From contig NZ_JACIGJ010000004.1 in the NCBI RefSeq assembly GCF_014197855.1, forward strand, positions 186,001 to 250,000: a DNA stretch of 64,000 nucleotides, read 5' to 3'. The DNA is from Roseospira marina (GTDB taxonomy: Bacteria; Pseudomonadota; Alphaproteobacteria; Rhodospirillales; Rhodospirillaceae). Shown in pieces: positions 26,931 to 35,380 of this stretch (within the stretch, counting starts at the first letter, position 1; every line of letters starts with the position of its first letter). Below the pieces are notes generated by a model. It was not told the origin of the DNA. It did not search any database and worked only from the letters and a program-made list of their open reading frames with translations. The position numbers and the translations under genes are program-made.

Positions 26931-27752
26931 GTGAGCCATCCGGTCCAGCGGCGGAGACGGGCGGGCGCCGGGGTGGGCCGCACGCAGTCGGCCATCAGCA
27001 TGCAGGTGAAGCGACTGGAGGAGATCGTGGGCGTTGCCATGTTCGCGCGGACGCGCACCACGGTCGACCTGACCCCGGCCGGTGAGACACTGCTGGGGTA
27101 CGCTCTGCGGCTGCTGCGCTTGAACGACGAGGCGCTGGCCCGGCTGCACGAGCCGGAGGCGAACGGCCTCGTCCGTATCGGCGCGCCGGACGACTACACC
27201 TCCGTTCTGTTGCCCCCGGTGCTGGCCGCATTCTCCAAGGCATACCCGCTGATCCAGGTGGAGGTGACCTGCGAGTCCAGCCAGGATCTGCCGCCGCTGC
27301 TGAACGAAGGCCGGATTGATCTGGCCCTGGCATCGCATGCGCCGGACTCGCCCGTGGGCGCGGCGATCCGGCATGAGCCCCTGCACTGGGTGGCCGCACC
27401 GGATTTCACGTGCGAGCCGGATGCCATTCTGCCCGTGGTCGCCGCGCCCCAGGGCTGCGTGTGCCGCGCCCAGGCCCTCCAGGCCCTGGATTCGATCGGT
27501 CGGCCGTGGCGTATGGCCTACACCACCCGCAGTCTCGCCCTCATCCAGTCGGCGGTGTCGGCGGGGCTGGGCGTTGCGGCGCTGGAGGCCGCGACCATTG
27601 CCGAGCCCCTGGTGGTGCTGGATGGCCGCCCGGGTTTTCCGCCGCTGCCCGGTGTCGTGATCGGCCTGCACAGCCCCCCGGGGCGCCGCAACCGCGCCGT
27701 CGATCTGGCTGCGGACCACATCGCACGGGGCCTTGGCATGGCGCAGGGGTGA
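26931..27752 (+). CDS. LysR-family regulator with truncated N-terminal HTH
   Basis: From RTQSAISMQVKRLEEIVGVA onward this is a normal LysR protein: recognition helix, linker, then the periplasmic-binding-like effector domain (VRIGAPDDYTSVLLPPVLAA). The first about 15-25 residues of the winged helix, which should read like LRTFVAVAE.GSFTRAAE, are missing. The upstream frame encodes only VSHPVQRRRRAGAGVG or low-quality sequence. The start (GTG at 26931) is a guess; an ATG at 26832 is the other option. It may be a decaying gene or a regulator with impaired DNA binding. It is divergent from opgG, though the LysR subtype is not known to control that gene. Confidence 0.65.
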   Translation: MSHPVQRRRRAGAGVGRTQSAISMQVKRLEEIVGVAMFARTRTTVDLTPAGETLLGYALRLLRLNDEALARLHEPEANGLVRIGAPDDYTSVLLPPVLAAFSKAYPLIQVEVTCESSQDLPPLLNEGRIDLALASHAPDSPVGAAIRHEPLHWVAAPDFTCEPDAILPVVAAPQGCVCRAQALQALDSIGRPWRMAYTTRSLALIQSAVSAGLGVAALEAATIAEPLVVLDGRPGFPPLPGVVIGLHSPPGRRNRAVDLAADHIARGLGMAQG

Positions 27753-27807
27753 TGGTCGGCCCGGGCCGGGGCTTCTGTCAGGCCGCCATGCGCGCGCCCC
27801 GCCGCCC

Positions 27808-28587
27808 TCAGATCTCGGCCAGGGCTTCCAGGGATTCCGGCAGGATCTGGCCACCGTCCACGACGATCTGTTGGCCGGTGATGTATCCGGCCTCATCGGA
27901 GGCGAAGAACAACGCGGCGTTGGCGATGTCCTCGACGGAGCCGAGCCGCTTCAGCGGGATCGATGCCGCCATGGTCGCCAGATAGTCCTCGCCCAGGTCC
28001 TGAAGCCCCTCGGTGACGATGTTGCCCGGCATGACGGCGTTGATGGTGGTGCCGTAGCGCGACAGCTCCATGGCGGCGGTCTTGAGGAACCCAAGCTGGC
28101 CTGCCTTCGACGCGCCGTAGTGCGTCCAGCCCGGGAAGCCGGTCACCGGTCCCGTGATCGACGAGGTCACGACGACCCGGCCCTTGCCGGCCGCCGCGAA
28201 CACGGGGATGCAGGCCTTCACGGCCAGGAAGGTGCTTTTCAGGTTAGTGTTGAGGACGTGATCCCACTCGGCCGGGTCCATATCGATCATCTTGGCCTGC
28301 GGGAAGATGCCGGCGTTGGAACACAGGATGTCCACGCCACCGAAGGCCTCCACGGTGGTCGCGACCATTGCCTCGACCTGCTCCCAGTCGGAGACATCGC
28401 ACAGGGTCATCTCGGCGGTGCCGCCGGCGGCGCGGATCTCCTCGACCGTTTCGGCGGCGGCGGCTTCGCCGCGCGCCACCACCATGACCTTGGCGCCGTT
28501 GGCGGCGAACACGCGGGCGATGCCCTTGCCGATGCCTTTCGAGGCGCCGGTGACGATGCAGCTCCGTCCGGCGATGCTGGTCAACAT
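27808..28587 (-). CDS. short-chain dehydrogenase/reductase (SDR)
   Basis: This 259-residue classical SDR uses NAD(P)(H). The cofactor motif is GASKGIGKG (about residues 14-22), NAG is at about 91-93, and the catalytic Ser-Tyr-Lys are in SSITG and YGASK. It is the last gene of a leftward operon behind four ABC-transporter genes (32 bp after the inner permease). It therefore probably oxidises the imported hydroxylated or amino compound or its breakdown product. The substrate is unknown; annotation as 3-oxoacyl-ACP reductase would be misleading. Confidence 0.88.
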   Translation of the reverse strand: MLTSIAGRSCIVTGASKGIGKGIARVFAANGAKVMVVARGEAAAAETVEEIRAAGGTAEMTLCDVSDWEQVEAMVATTVEAFGGVDILCSNAGIFPQAKMIDMDPAEWDHVLNTNLKSTFLAVKACIPVFAAAGKGRVVVTSSITGPVTGFPGWTHYGASKAGQLGFLKTAAMELSRYGTTINAVMPGNIVTEGLQDLGEDYLATMAASIPLKRLGSVEDIANAALFFASDEAGYITGQQIVVDGGQILPESLEALAEI

Positions 28588-28618
28588 GGGAAGTCCTCCG
28601 TCACGTCTGAAGAAAGGG

Positions 28619-29425
28619 TCAGGCCTGGGGCGTGCGGCGCCACATCCGTACGATCGACGGCGCGATCAGGGCCACGGCGAGCAACGCCGCCGAACCGGCC
28701 ACCGTCAGGATTCCGACCGTCGGCACCAGCGGCGAATAGCCGGAGACCATCTTGGCGTAGAGCCATTCGGGCAGGGTCGAGTCCGCGCCGGTCGTGAACA
28801 GCGACAGCGGGAAGTTGCCCCAGCTCAGCAGGAAGGCGAACAGGCCGGCCGACACCACTCCGGGCATGAGCAGTGGGATGGTGATCTCGCGCAGGATCTG
28901 CAGCGTCGAACAGCCCATGTCGCGCGCCGCTTCCTCCAGCGTCGGATCGAAGCTGTAGGCCCGGATGGCGATGATCAGGGTGGCGATGGGTGAGATCCAC
29001 ACCAGATGCGCCACCACGGCGGTGTGCCAGGACGGCACAATATCGACGGCGTTGAACCACATCAGTAGCGCGAGGCCGAGCACGGTCTGCGGGAAGAAGA
29101 TCGGCAACAGGATCAGCTTTTGGAACAGACCGCGGAAGCGCCAGTGGTAGCGGGCGAACGCCAGCGCGCCGAAGAACCCGACCACCATGCTGACCACCGT
29201 GACGATGCCGGCGACCTTGAGCGAGATCAGCAGCAGGTCGCGCACGGTGTCGCTGGCCAGGGCCTCGGCGTACCAGCCGGTGTCGTAGCGGCGGATCGGG
29301 AAGCTCAGATACCGCGATTTGGACACCGAGGCGAAGCCCACCGCCACCAAGGGCAGATACAGGAACGCCAGGGTGAGGATGCCATAGGCCAGCAGGCCGG
29401 CGCGGGTCAGGCGGGTCGGGTTCAT
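28619..29425 (-). CDS. ABC transporter permease, PotC/PotI-like
   Basis: This 268-residue inner-membrane protein has about six hydrophobic segments and the permease coupling loop EEAARDMGCSTLQILREITI (EAA motif). It belongs to the polyamine/amine importer family. It is the second permease of the system: its ATG overlaps the stop of the preceding permease gene (ATGA). Substrate assignment rests on the family and is not specific. Confidence 0.92.
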   Translation of the reverse strand: MNPTRLTRAGLLAYGILTLAFLYLPLVAVGFASVSKSRYLSFPIRRYDTGWYAEALASDTVRDLLLISLKVAGIVTVVSMVVGFFGALAFARYHWRFRGLFQKLILLPIFFPQTVLGLALLMWFNAVDIVPSWHTAVVAHLVWISPIATLIIAIRAYSFDPTLEEAARDMGCSTLQILREITIPLLMPGVVSAGLFAFLLSWGNFPLSLFTTGADSTLPEWLYAKMVSGYSPLVPTVGILTVAGSAALLAVALIAPSIVRMWRRTPQA

Positions 29426-30279
29426 CAGCGGCGCCTCCCCATGATGGCATCCAGGTCGATACGGCTGACACCCACAATGGCGATGCTGCCGATGATGGCG
29501 ATCAGGACCATGGCGAGCGCCGATCCCAGCGGCCAGTTCTGGCCGTAGGTGAACGCGGTTTCCACATCGTCGGCGATGACGATCACGGCTTGTCCGCCCA
29601 GGAGCTTCGATTCCGCGATGGCGCCGGCGGCGAGCACGAAGGTCAGCAGGCCGCCGACCACGATGCCCGGCGCGGCCAGAGGCAGGTCGATCTCCCACAG
29701 CACGCGGCGGCGGCTCGCACCCAGGTCATACGCGGCTTGCCGGGCGTCGTCCGGGATCATGGCGATGCCCTGCGCCAGCGGGAACAGCATGAACGGCAGG
29801 TAGACGTAGACCAGCCCGAAGATGATGACCGGCACGTTGTACAGCAGGCCGTCGAAGCCGGTGCCGAACCAGGCGCGCAGGTGCCCCTCGATCAGGCCGC
29901 CCTTCATCAGCGTCAGCACCCAGCCGAACAGGCGGATGTTCTCCGACACGAACAGGCTCAGCACCACGCCGATGGTCAGCACCAGGGTGAAGCGGCGATA
30001 GACCTTCGCCATCGCATAGGCCAGCGGCCAGCAGATCAGGAACAGGATTACGGTGGCGACCAGGGCCATGCCCAGCGCCCAGGCGACCGAGGTCCAATAC
30101 CCCTGGCGGATCACCTCCACATAGGCGGAGAAATCGGGCTGGTGCCACAGGTCGAACACCTTTTCCGGCATGATGGAAAAGGCCGCGACCACCACAAGCG
30201 GCGCCAGGAACGTCAGTCCCAGCAGAAGCAGCATGGGGGTCGCGCACAGGGCGCCAAGGCGGCGGTCGAGACGTTCCAT
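29425..30279 (-). CDS. ABC transporter permease, PotB/PotH-like
   Basis: The product has 284 residues and six membrane segments, starting with LCATPMLLLLGLTFLAPLVV. The EAA loop reads RQAAYDLGASRRRVLWEIDL. It pairs with the overlapping PotC-like permease to form the transmembrane channel. A GAGGAGG ribosome site precedes the ATG, 24 bp after the ATPase gene. Confidence 0.92.
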   Translation of the reverse strand: MERLDRRLGALCATPMLLLLGLTFLAPLVVVAAFSIMPEKVFDLWHQPDFSAYVEVIRQGYWTSVAWALGMALVATVILFLICWPLAYAMAKVYRRFTLVLTIGVVLSLFVSENIRLFGWVLTLMKGGLIEGHLRAWFGTGFDGLLYNVPVIIFGLVYVYLPFMLFPLAQGIAMIPDDARQAAYDLGASRRRVLWEIDLPLAAPGIVVGGLLTFVLAAGAIAESKLLGGQAVIVIADDVETAFTYGQNWPLGSALAMVLIAIIGSIAIVGVSRIDLDAIMGRRR

Positions 30280-30303
30280 TGCGGGCCTCCTCTCCTTCCG
30301 CCG

Positions 30304-31386
30304 CTATTCGCCGCGAATGACGTGGCAGTGGTCGATCGCCCAGCCCAGGGTGACCGTATCCCCGATGGCGCCGCCGAAGCGCTCGTCGCGTTGGGTCTCC
30401 ACCGTCAGGCGTTGGCCGTCCTCGGCCTCGATTTCGTATTGGAACCGGGAGCCCAGATTGAACTCGTTCAGCACGCGGCCGCGCACGCTCAGGTCGGGTT
30501 CGGTTTCGGTCCCCGCGCCAACGAACCCGATGTATTCAGGCCGGACCATCAGCGTGGCCGGATCGCCGGCGACCAGACCGAAACGCGCGGTGGCGCGGGG
30601 GGGCAGGGTGAAGCTCCCGGCGGAGGCTGCGCCCGACTCCTCAACGGTCAACGGGAACAGGTTCACCTCGCCCATGAACTCGGCGACGAAGCGGCTGACC
30701 GGCCGGTTGTAGATGTCGTCGGCGGGGGCGATCTGCTCGAACTTGCCGGCGCGCATGATGGCGATGCGGTCGGACATGGCCATCGCTTCCTCAAGACTGT
30801 GCGTAATGTACACGAACGTCTTGCCGGTGCGGGCGTGCAGGTCCTTCAGTTCCTTTTCGAGCGTCTTGCGCAGGCGGTAGTCCAGCGCGGACAGGGGCTC
30901 GTCGAAGAACAGGATCTCGGGATCGAAGGCGAGGGCGCGGGCCAGGGCCACGCGCTGACGCTCGCCGCCGGAGCATTGGTGAATGCGCTTGCCGTGGTAG
31001 CTGCGGGGCAGGCGCAGCAGGTCCAGAAGCTCCAGGGCGCGGGCGGTGCGTTCGGCCGGTTTCATGCCCCGGATTTTCAGCGGAAACTCGATGTTCTGGC
31101 CCACCGTCATGTGCGGGAACAGGGCCAGCGACTGGAACACCATGCAGGTCGGCCGCTGGTTGGCCGGCACGGTGTCGATGCGCTGGCCGCGCAGCCAGAT
31201 GGTGCCGTCGGTCGGCTCGTCCATGCCCACGAACAGGCGGATCAGGGTGGTCTTGCCGCTGCCCGACGGTCCGACGATGGCCAGGAACTCGCCGTCGTGG
31301 ACCTTGAGATCGATGCTGTGCAGGGCGGTGAAGTCGCCGAACCGTTTGTACAGGCCGGCAATCTGGAGAATGACGTTCTGATTCAT
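30304..31386 (-). CDS. ABC transporter ATPase, PotA/PotG-like
   Basis: The product has 360 residues. Walker A is GPSGSGKTT, the Q-loop is VFQSLALFPHMTV, Walker B is [12 protein letters not shown], the H-loop is YITHSLEE, and a C-terminal TOBE domain follows. The signature motif is [15 protein letters not shown] rather than LSGGQ, an unusual but tolerable change. It powers import through the two permeases encoded next. The ATG is MNQNVILQ; the longer frame upstream runs into the gap after the binding-protein gene and is not protein-like. Confidence 0.94.
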   Translation of the reverse strand: MNQNVILQIAGLYKRFGDFTALHSIDLKVHDGEFLAIVGPSGSGKTTLIRLFVGMDEPTDGTIWLRGQRIDTVPANQRPTCMVFQSLALFPHMTVGQNIEFPLKIRGMKPAERTARALELLDLLRLPRSYHGKRIHQCSGGERQRVALARALAFDPEILFFDEPLSALDYRLRKTLEKELKDLHARTGKTFVYITHSLEEAMAMSDRIAIMRAGKFEQIAPADDIYNRPVSRFVAEFMGEVNLFPLTVEESGAASAGSFTLPPRATARFGLVAGDPATLMVRPEYIGFVGAGTETEPDLSVRGRVLNEFNLGSRFQYEIEAEDGQRLTVETQRDERFGGAIGDTVTLGWAIDHCHVIRGE

Positions 31387-31487
31387 CGACGCTCGGGTCC
31401 GGGATGGGGGCGTGGGGCCGGGGGGCCGGATCGGGCCCGCCGGACGGGCGCCCTGCGGCTCCCCTCCGGCGGACGGGATGCGGACGA

Positions 31488-32630
31488 TCAGGACCGCTTG
31501 GCCACGTTGTAGATTTTCGACAGCGCATCGTACGACGCGACGACGTCGTATTCGACCGAGCGGTCCATTTCCTCGGCCAGCGTGTCCCACTGGATGGCGT
31601 CCAACTCGTCTGCGTCCCAGAGCTTGAACACGTCCGGATCGCCCATCTGGGCCACCGGGTTGTAGGTGCCTTCGGCGAAGCCGACGGCCTTGCAGATCTC
31701 GGGCTTCTGGACGAACTCCAGGAAGTCGGGGGCCAGCGCGCTCGGGTCGGGGTTGTTGACCAGCGAGGTCAACTCGATCCAGACCACGCCGCCCTTGCCG
31801 TCGATCGGGCCGGAGTTCGGCGTGACGGCGCGGATGTTGGTCAGGCCGTCCAGGCGGGCCGGGCTCGCCGTGTAGGTGCCGCCGGTGAAATAGGCGTCGA
31901 TCTCGCCGTTGATGAGCGCGGTGTTCATGGCGACCAGATCGTCGGAGCGCAGCTTGGCGCCGCTAAAGATCGTCTCCGCGACCTCCTTGAATTTTGCCAT
32001 GCCGGCGTCGTCCAGGGGCTTGAACGGGTTCAGATCCCCGGTCAGGCACATATGCATGATGTTCCAGTTGTCGTACGTCAGGATGCCGTAGCGGTCCTTC
32101 ATGGCCGGATCCAGGAACAGCTTCCAGCCCTGGTCCTCGGCCGTCGCGCGGCTGATCTTGTCGGTGTTCACGACGAAGGAGAACGGCCCATAGCGCTGCG
32201 GCATGCCGATCAGCTCGCCGTCGTCGGCGAAGGCGAGCGGGTAGGGCCCCTGGAACTCCGGCGCCATGTGGTCGAAGTACGGCAGGAAGCGCTCCTTATC
32301 GAGCGGCTTGATGAGGCCCTCGGGATAGAGCTGGCCCTTGGCCCAGGGCTGGTTGACGTTGATGAGGTCCCAGACGTTGACCTCGCCCGCGCGCAGCTTG
32401 TTGATCATGTCGGGGTCGGAGGTGCCGCTTTCCGCGCGCACCGTGGCGTCCGGGTGAAGGTCGCGGAACGGGCCGAGGACATCGTCGGTGTTGTAACCCT
32501 CCCAGCACAGGACGTTCAGGCGGTCCGTACGCATGGCGGCGTGGGCGCGGCGCAGGGGGCCCATGGCGGTCAGGCCCGCAGCGGCGGCGGACCCGGCGGT
32601 GAAGGCGCGTCGGGACAGTCTCAGGCTCAT
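31488..32630 (-). CDS. periplasmic substrate-binding protein, PotD/PotF-like
   Basis: This 380-residue protein starts with a twin-arginine-type signal (LSRRAFTAGSAAAAGLTAMG). The mature part begins RLNVLCWEGYNTDDVLGPF, as in polyamine and related amine-binding proteins, and contains GEVNVWDLINVNQPWAKGQ. It is the first gene of the leftward transporter-SDR operon. The polyamine-family fold binds diverse amines, so the ligand is not certain; the neighbouring kinase and PLP enzyme suggest an amino alcohol. Confidence 0.9.
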   Translation of the reverse strand: MSLRLSRRAFTAGSAAAAGLTAMGPLRRAHAAMRTDRLNVLCWEGYNTDDVLGPFRDLHPDATVRAESGTSDPDMINKLRAGEVNVWDLINVNQPWAKGQLYPEGLIKPLDKERFLPYFDHMAPEFQGPYPLAFADDGELIGMPQRYGPFSFVVNTDKISRATAEDQGWKLFLDPAMKDRYGILTYDNWNIMHMCLTGDLNPFKPLDDAGMAKFKEVAETIFSGAKLRSDDLVAMNTALINGEIDAYFTGGTYTASPARLDGLTNIRAVTPNSGPIDGKGGVVWIELTSLVNNPDPSALAPDFLEFVQKPEICKAVGFAEGTYNPVAQMGDPDVFKLWDADELDAIQWDTLAEEMDRSVEYDVVASYDALSKIYNVAKRS

Positions 32631-32778
32631 GACGGTGGTTCTCCTGATGCGGCGGACGTCGAAGGATCGTCGGTACGTCCCTACAGTAGGGGGGGCGCAC
32701 AGGGGGGTATACCCGCGCGCCATACCGTTCCGTGGGCGACCCAACGTCGGGGTCCTGTCTCGATTGATATGCTTCCCC

Positions 32779-32827
32779 CAAAACGACTGAAGGCGCAACA
32801 CAAAAATGTTGTAAGTCCCACAAAACG
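32779..32827. promoter_or_regulatory. candidate operator region between the divergent transporter and kinase genes
   Basis: CAAAACG occurs at 32779-32785 and again at 32821-32827, 42 bp apart (four helical turns). Between them is a dyad CAACA/TGTTG (32796-32800/32807-32811) around CAAAAA. The site overlaps the putative -35 of the kinase gene. A DeoR regulator is encoded 2.5 kb away in the same locus and is the natural candidate to bind here. Confidence 0.35.
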
Positions 32828-32837
32828 GCGCTAGCGT
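32809..32837 (+). promoter_or_regulatory. weak sigma-70-like promoter of the kinase-aminotransferase genes
   Basis: TTGTAA and TAGCGT are 17 bp apart, about 41 bp before the kinase ATG. The -10 is poor, so expression may need activation or be low. Confidence 0.3.
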
Positions 32838-32877
32838 ACCGCCATCATCGCGGAATCATTGAGGAGCAGGGCCAGCC

Positions 32878-33873
32878 ATGGCGGGACTCTATAGTGATGC
32901 GTTCATTGAAACCCTCCGCCAGGGGGCGCAAAGCTTGGTCGGCGCCTGGGGCCTATCGCCCCGGACCGAGGTCGCGCTGCTGACCATCTCGGAGAACGCC
33001 ACCTTTCTCGCCACCGACCCGGAGCGCGGGGCGCGCATGGTCCTGCGGGTGCACCGGCCCGGCTACCACACGCGGGCGGAAATCGAATCGGAACTGGTTT
33101 GGATCGCCGACCTGCGCGCCAAGGGCGTCGTGGAGACGCCCGAGCCGTTGCCGATGGTGGGCGGTGGGCATATCGCGTCCTTCGACCACGACGGCGGTCA
33201 TCGCGAGGTGGTGGCCTTCTCCTTCATGAGCGGAGCCGAGCCCTCGCCGGACGCCGATCTGACCGAGGGCTTCCACGCCCTGGGGGCCATCAGCGCGCGC
33301 CTGCACGACCACACGCGCACGTGGGCGCAGCCCCCCGGCTTCATCCGCAAGACGTGGACGTGGGACACCATGCTCGGCCCGACTCCGCATTGGGGGGACT
33401 GGCGCGCCGCGCTCGGCCTGACGCCGGACGGCGCCGCCGTGCTGGAGCGGGTGAGCAACGACCTGCGGGCGCGGCTGGCGGCCTACGGCACCGGTCCGGA
33501 TCGGTTCGGTCTGGTGCACGCGGACCTGCGGCTGGCCAACCTGCTGGTGGAGGGTGATCGCCTTGGGGTGATCGACTTCGACGACTGCGGGTTCGGCTGG
33601 TTCGGCTACGACTTCGCGGCGGCCATCAGCTTCCTGGAGCACGAGCCCTACATCCCGGCGCTGCAACAGGCCTGGGTCGACGGCTATCGCACCGTGGCGG
33701 CGTTGCCGGAGGAAGAGGAGGCCATGTTGCCGACCTTCGTGATGCTGCGCCGCCTGCTGCTGACCGCCTGGATCGCCAGTCACTCCGAGACCCCGACCGC
33801 TCAGGAGCTGGGTACGGGCTACACCGACGGCACGGTGATGCTGGCGGAGCGGTTTCTCGAAACGGCGCGCTGA
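32878..33873 (+). CDS. small-molecule phosphotransferase (APH/choline kinase fold; hydroxylysine-kinase-like)
   Basis: The product has 331 residues and a protein-kinase-like fold. The catalytic loop is HADLRLAN (His 214, Asp 216, Asn 221) and the metal-binding motif is DFDDCG from residue 233. An invariant lysine is not evident in the N-lobe, where LRVHRPGYHTRAEIESEL takes its place. Relatives phosphorylate hydroxyl groups of amino alcohols, homoserine, choline or hydroxylysine. The next gene encodes a class III PLP enzyme, the same pairing seen for human hydroxylysine kinase and its phospho-lyase. I infer phosphorylation of an imported amino alcohol. Confidence 0.85.
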   Translation: MAGLYSDAFIETLRQGAQSLVGAWGLSPRTEVALLTISENATFLATDPERGARMVLRVHRPGYHTRAEIESELVWIADLRAKGVVETPEPLPMVGGGHIASFDHDGGHREVVAFSFMSGAEPSPDADLTEGFHALGAISARLHDHTRTWAQPPGFIRKTWTWDTMLGPTPHWGDWRAALGLTPDGAAVLERVSNDLRARLAAYGTGPDRFGLVHADLRLANLLVEGDRLGVIDFDDCGFGWFGYDFAAAISFLEHEPYIPALQQAWVDGYRTVAALPEEEEAMLPTFVMLRRLLLTAWIASHSETPTAQELGTGYTDGTVMLAERFLETAR

Positions 33874-33969
33874 ATCATCCGGTCAAACGATGCGGAAAAA
33901 GACCCGGTCGTTACGACGATCACGGTGAATAAGGCTCGGTCGGTGGGCCGCAGCGGGAGCAGGACAGTC

Positions 33970-35322
33970 ATGGAACCGAACGTCAGGACACCTCGGGCGC
34001 GCCCGATCCTGGACATGAACGCCTACGATGCAGCGGGAGCCGCCGCCGGACCGGCCGGATCCCTGCTGGCGCGGCGACAGGCCAACATCGGCGCGGCGTC
34101 GGTGCTGTTCTACCGCGAGCCGATCGAGATGGTGAGCGCGCGCGGCTGCTGGATGGAGGCGGCGGACGGCCGCCGCTACCTGGACTTCTACAACAACGTG
34201 CCTTCGGTCGGGCATGCGCACCCCCATGTGGTGGAGGCGATCGCCCGGCAGGTGTCGGTGCTCAACATCCACACCCGCTATCTGAACCGCTGGACCGAGG
34301 ACTATCTGGACCGCCTGAAAGCAACCCTTCCGGCGGCGCTGTCGAACGTGGTGCTGACCTGCACCGGCAGCGAGGCCAATGATCTCGCCATGCGAATCGC
34401 GACGGAGGCCACGGGGGGCCAGGGGTTCGTTGTGACGGAGGCGGCGTATCACGGCAACACGCTGGCCGTGACGGGGATCTCGCCCTCGGCCCTGAAACGC
34501 GGCGCGCTGCCCACGACGGTGGAAACGGTGCCCGCGCCCGGTTCGGCCGCCTACGGCAACGACGTGGCGGGCGGGTTCCGCGCCGCCGTCGAGGGCGCGG
34601 TTCAACGGCTCGCGGGGCGTGGCGTGGCGCCGGCGGCGCTGATCTGCGATTCGATCTTTTCCAGCGACGGTGTGTTCGCCGATCCGCCCGGGTTCCTCGC
34701 GCCGGCGGCCCAGGCCATCCGGGCGGCGGGCGGCCTGTTCATCGCCGACGAGGTGCAACCCGGGTTCGCGCGCACCGGCGCGGCCTTCTGGGGCTTCGCC
34801 CGCCATGCGGTCACGCCGGACATCGTGACCATGGGCAAGCCGATGGCCAACGGCTACCCCATGGGCGGGGTCGCGGCGTCGCCCGATCTGGTTGCGCGGT
34901 TCTGCGAGACGGTCGGCTACTTCAACACCTTCGGCGGCAATCCGGTGGCGGCCGCGGCGGGCCTCGCCGTACTCGACGTCATGGAGGCCGAGGGCCTGCA
35001 AGAGAACGCGCGCGTCGTGGGCGTGCATGTCCTCGATCGCTTGCGGGCACTGAGCGCGCAGGACCCCCGCATCACCGGGGTCCGGGGCGCCGGCCTGTTC
35101 ATCGGTGTGGACCTGTGCCGTCCTGGGGATCCGGGCCAGCCGGACCCTGAACTGACGACGACGGTCATCAACGGTCTGCGGGATCGGTGTGTGCTGATCG
35201 GCGCGGCGGGACGCTACGGCCATACCCTGAAGGTGCGGCCGCCCCTGTGCCTGACTCGCGAGGAAGGAGACCTGTTCGTCGATGCCCTGGCCGATACCCT
35301 GGCGTCCCAGCCGCCCGCGTAA
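33970..35322 (+). CDS. class III PLP enzyme (aminotransferase or phospho-lyase)
   Basis: The 450-residue protein has the class III aminotransferase fold. The Schiff-base lysine is in TMGKPMANG (residue 290) and the pyridine-binding aspartate in IADEVQPGF (residue 260). N-terminal YLDFYNNVPSVGHAHPHVV resembles the AGXT2L-type phospho-lyases (ethanolamine-phosphate and 5-phosphohydroxylysine). Those use PLP to eliminate phosphate and ammonia instead of transaminating. It lies about 95 bp behind the kinase gene. A GTG 45 bp earlier is an alternative start, but the ATG has a GGAGCAGGA site upstream. Transaminase activity cannot be excluded. Confidence 0.85.
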   Translation: MEPNVRTPRARPILDMNAYDAAGAAAGPAGSLLARRQANIGAASVLFYREPIEMVSARGCWMEAADGRRYLDFYNNVPSVGHAHPHVVEAIARQVSVLNIHTRYLNRWTEDYLDRLKATLPAALSNVVLTCTGSEANDLAMRIATEATGGQGFVVTEAAYHGNTLAVTGISPSALKRGALPTTVETVPAPGSAAYGNDVAGGFRAAVEGAVQRLAGRGVAPAALICDSIFSSDGVFADPPGFLAPAAQAIRAAGGLFIADEVQPGFARTGAAFWGFARHAVTPDIVTMGKPMANGYPMGGVAASPDLVARFCETVGYFNTFGGNPVAAAAGLAVLDVMEAEGLQENARVVGVHVLDRLRALSAQDPRITGVRGAGLFIGVDLCRPGDPGQPDPELTTTVINGLRDRCVLIGAAGRYGHTLKVRPPLCLTREEGDLFVDALADTLASQPPA

Positions 35323-35380
35323 TGCGGCGCCCGCTTTCCCGGGGCGCGCGCGGCGCGGCCGGGAGGTGATGCGCCCGGCG

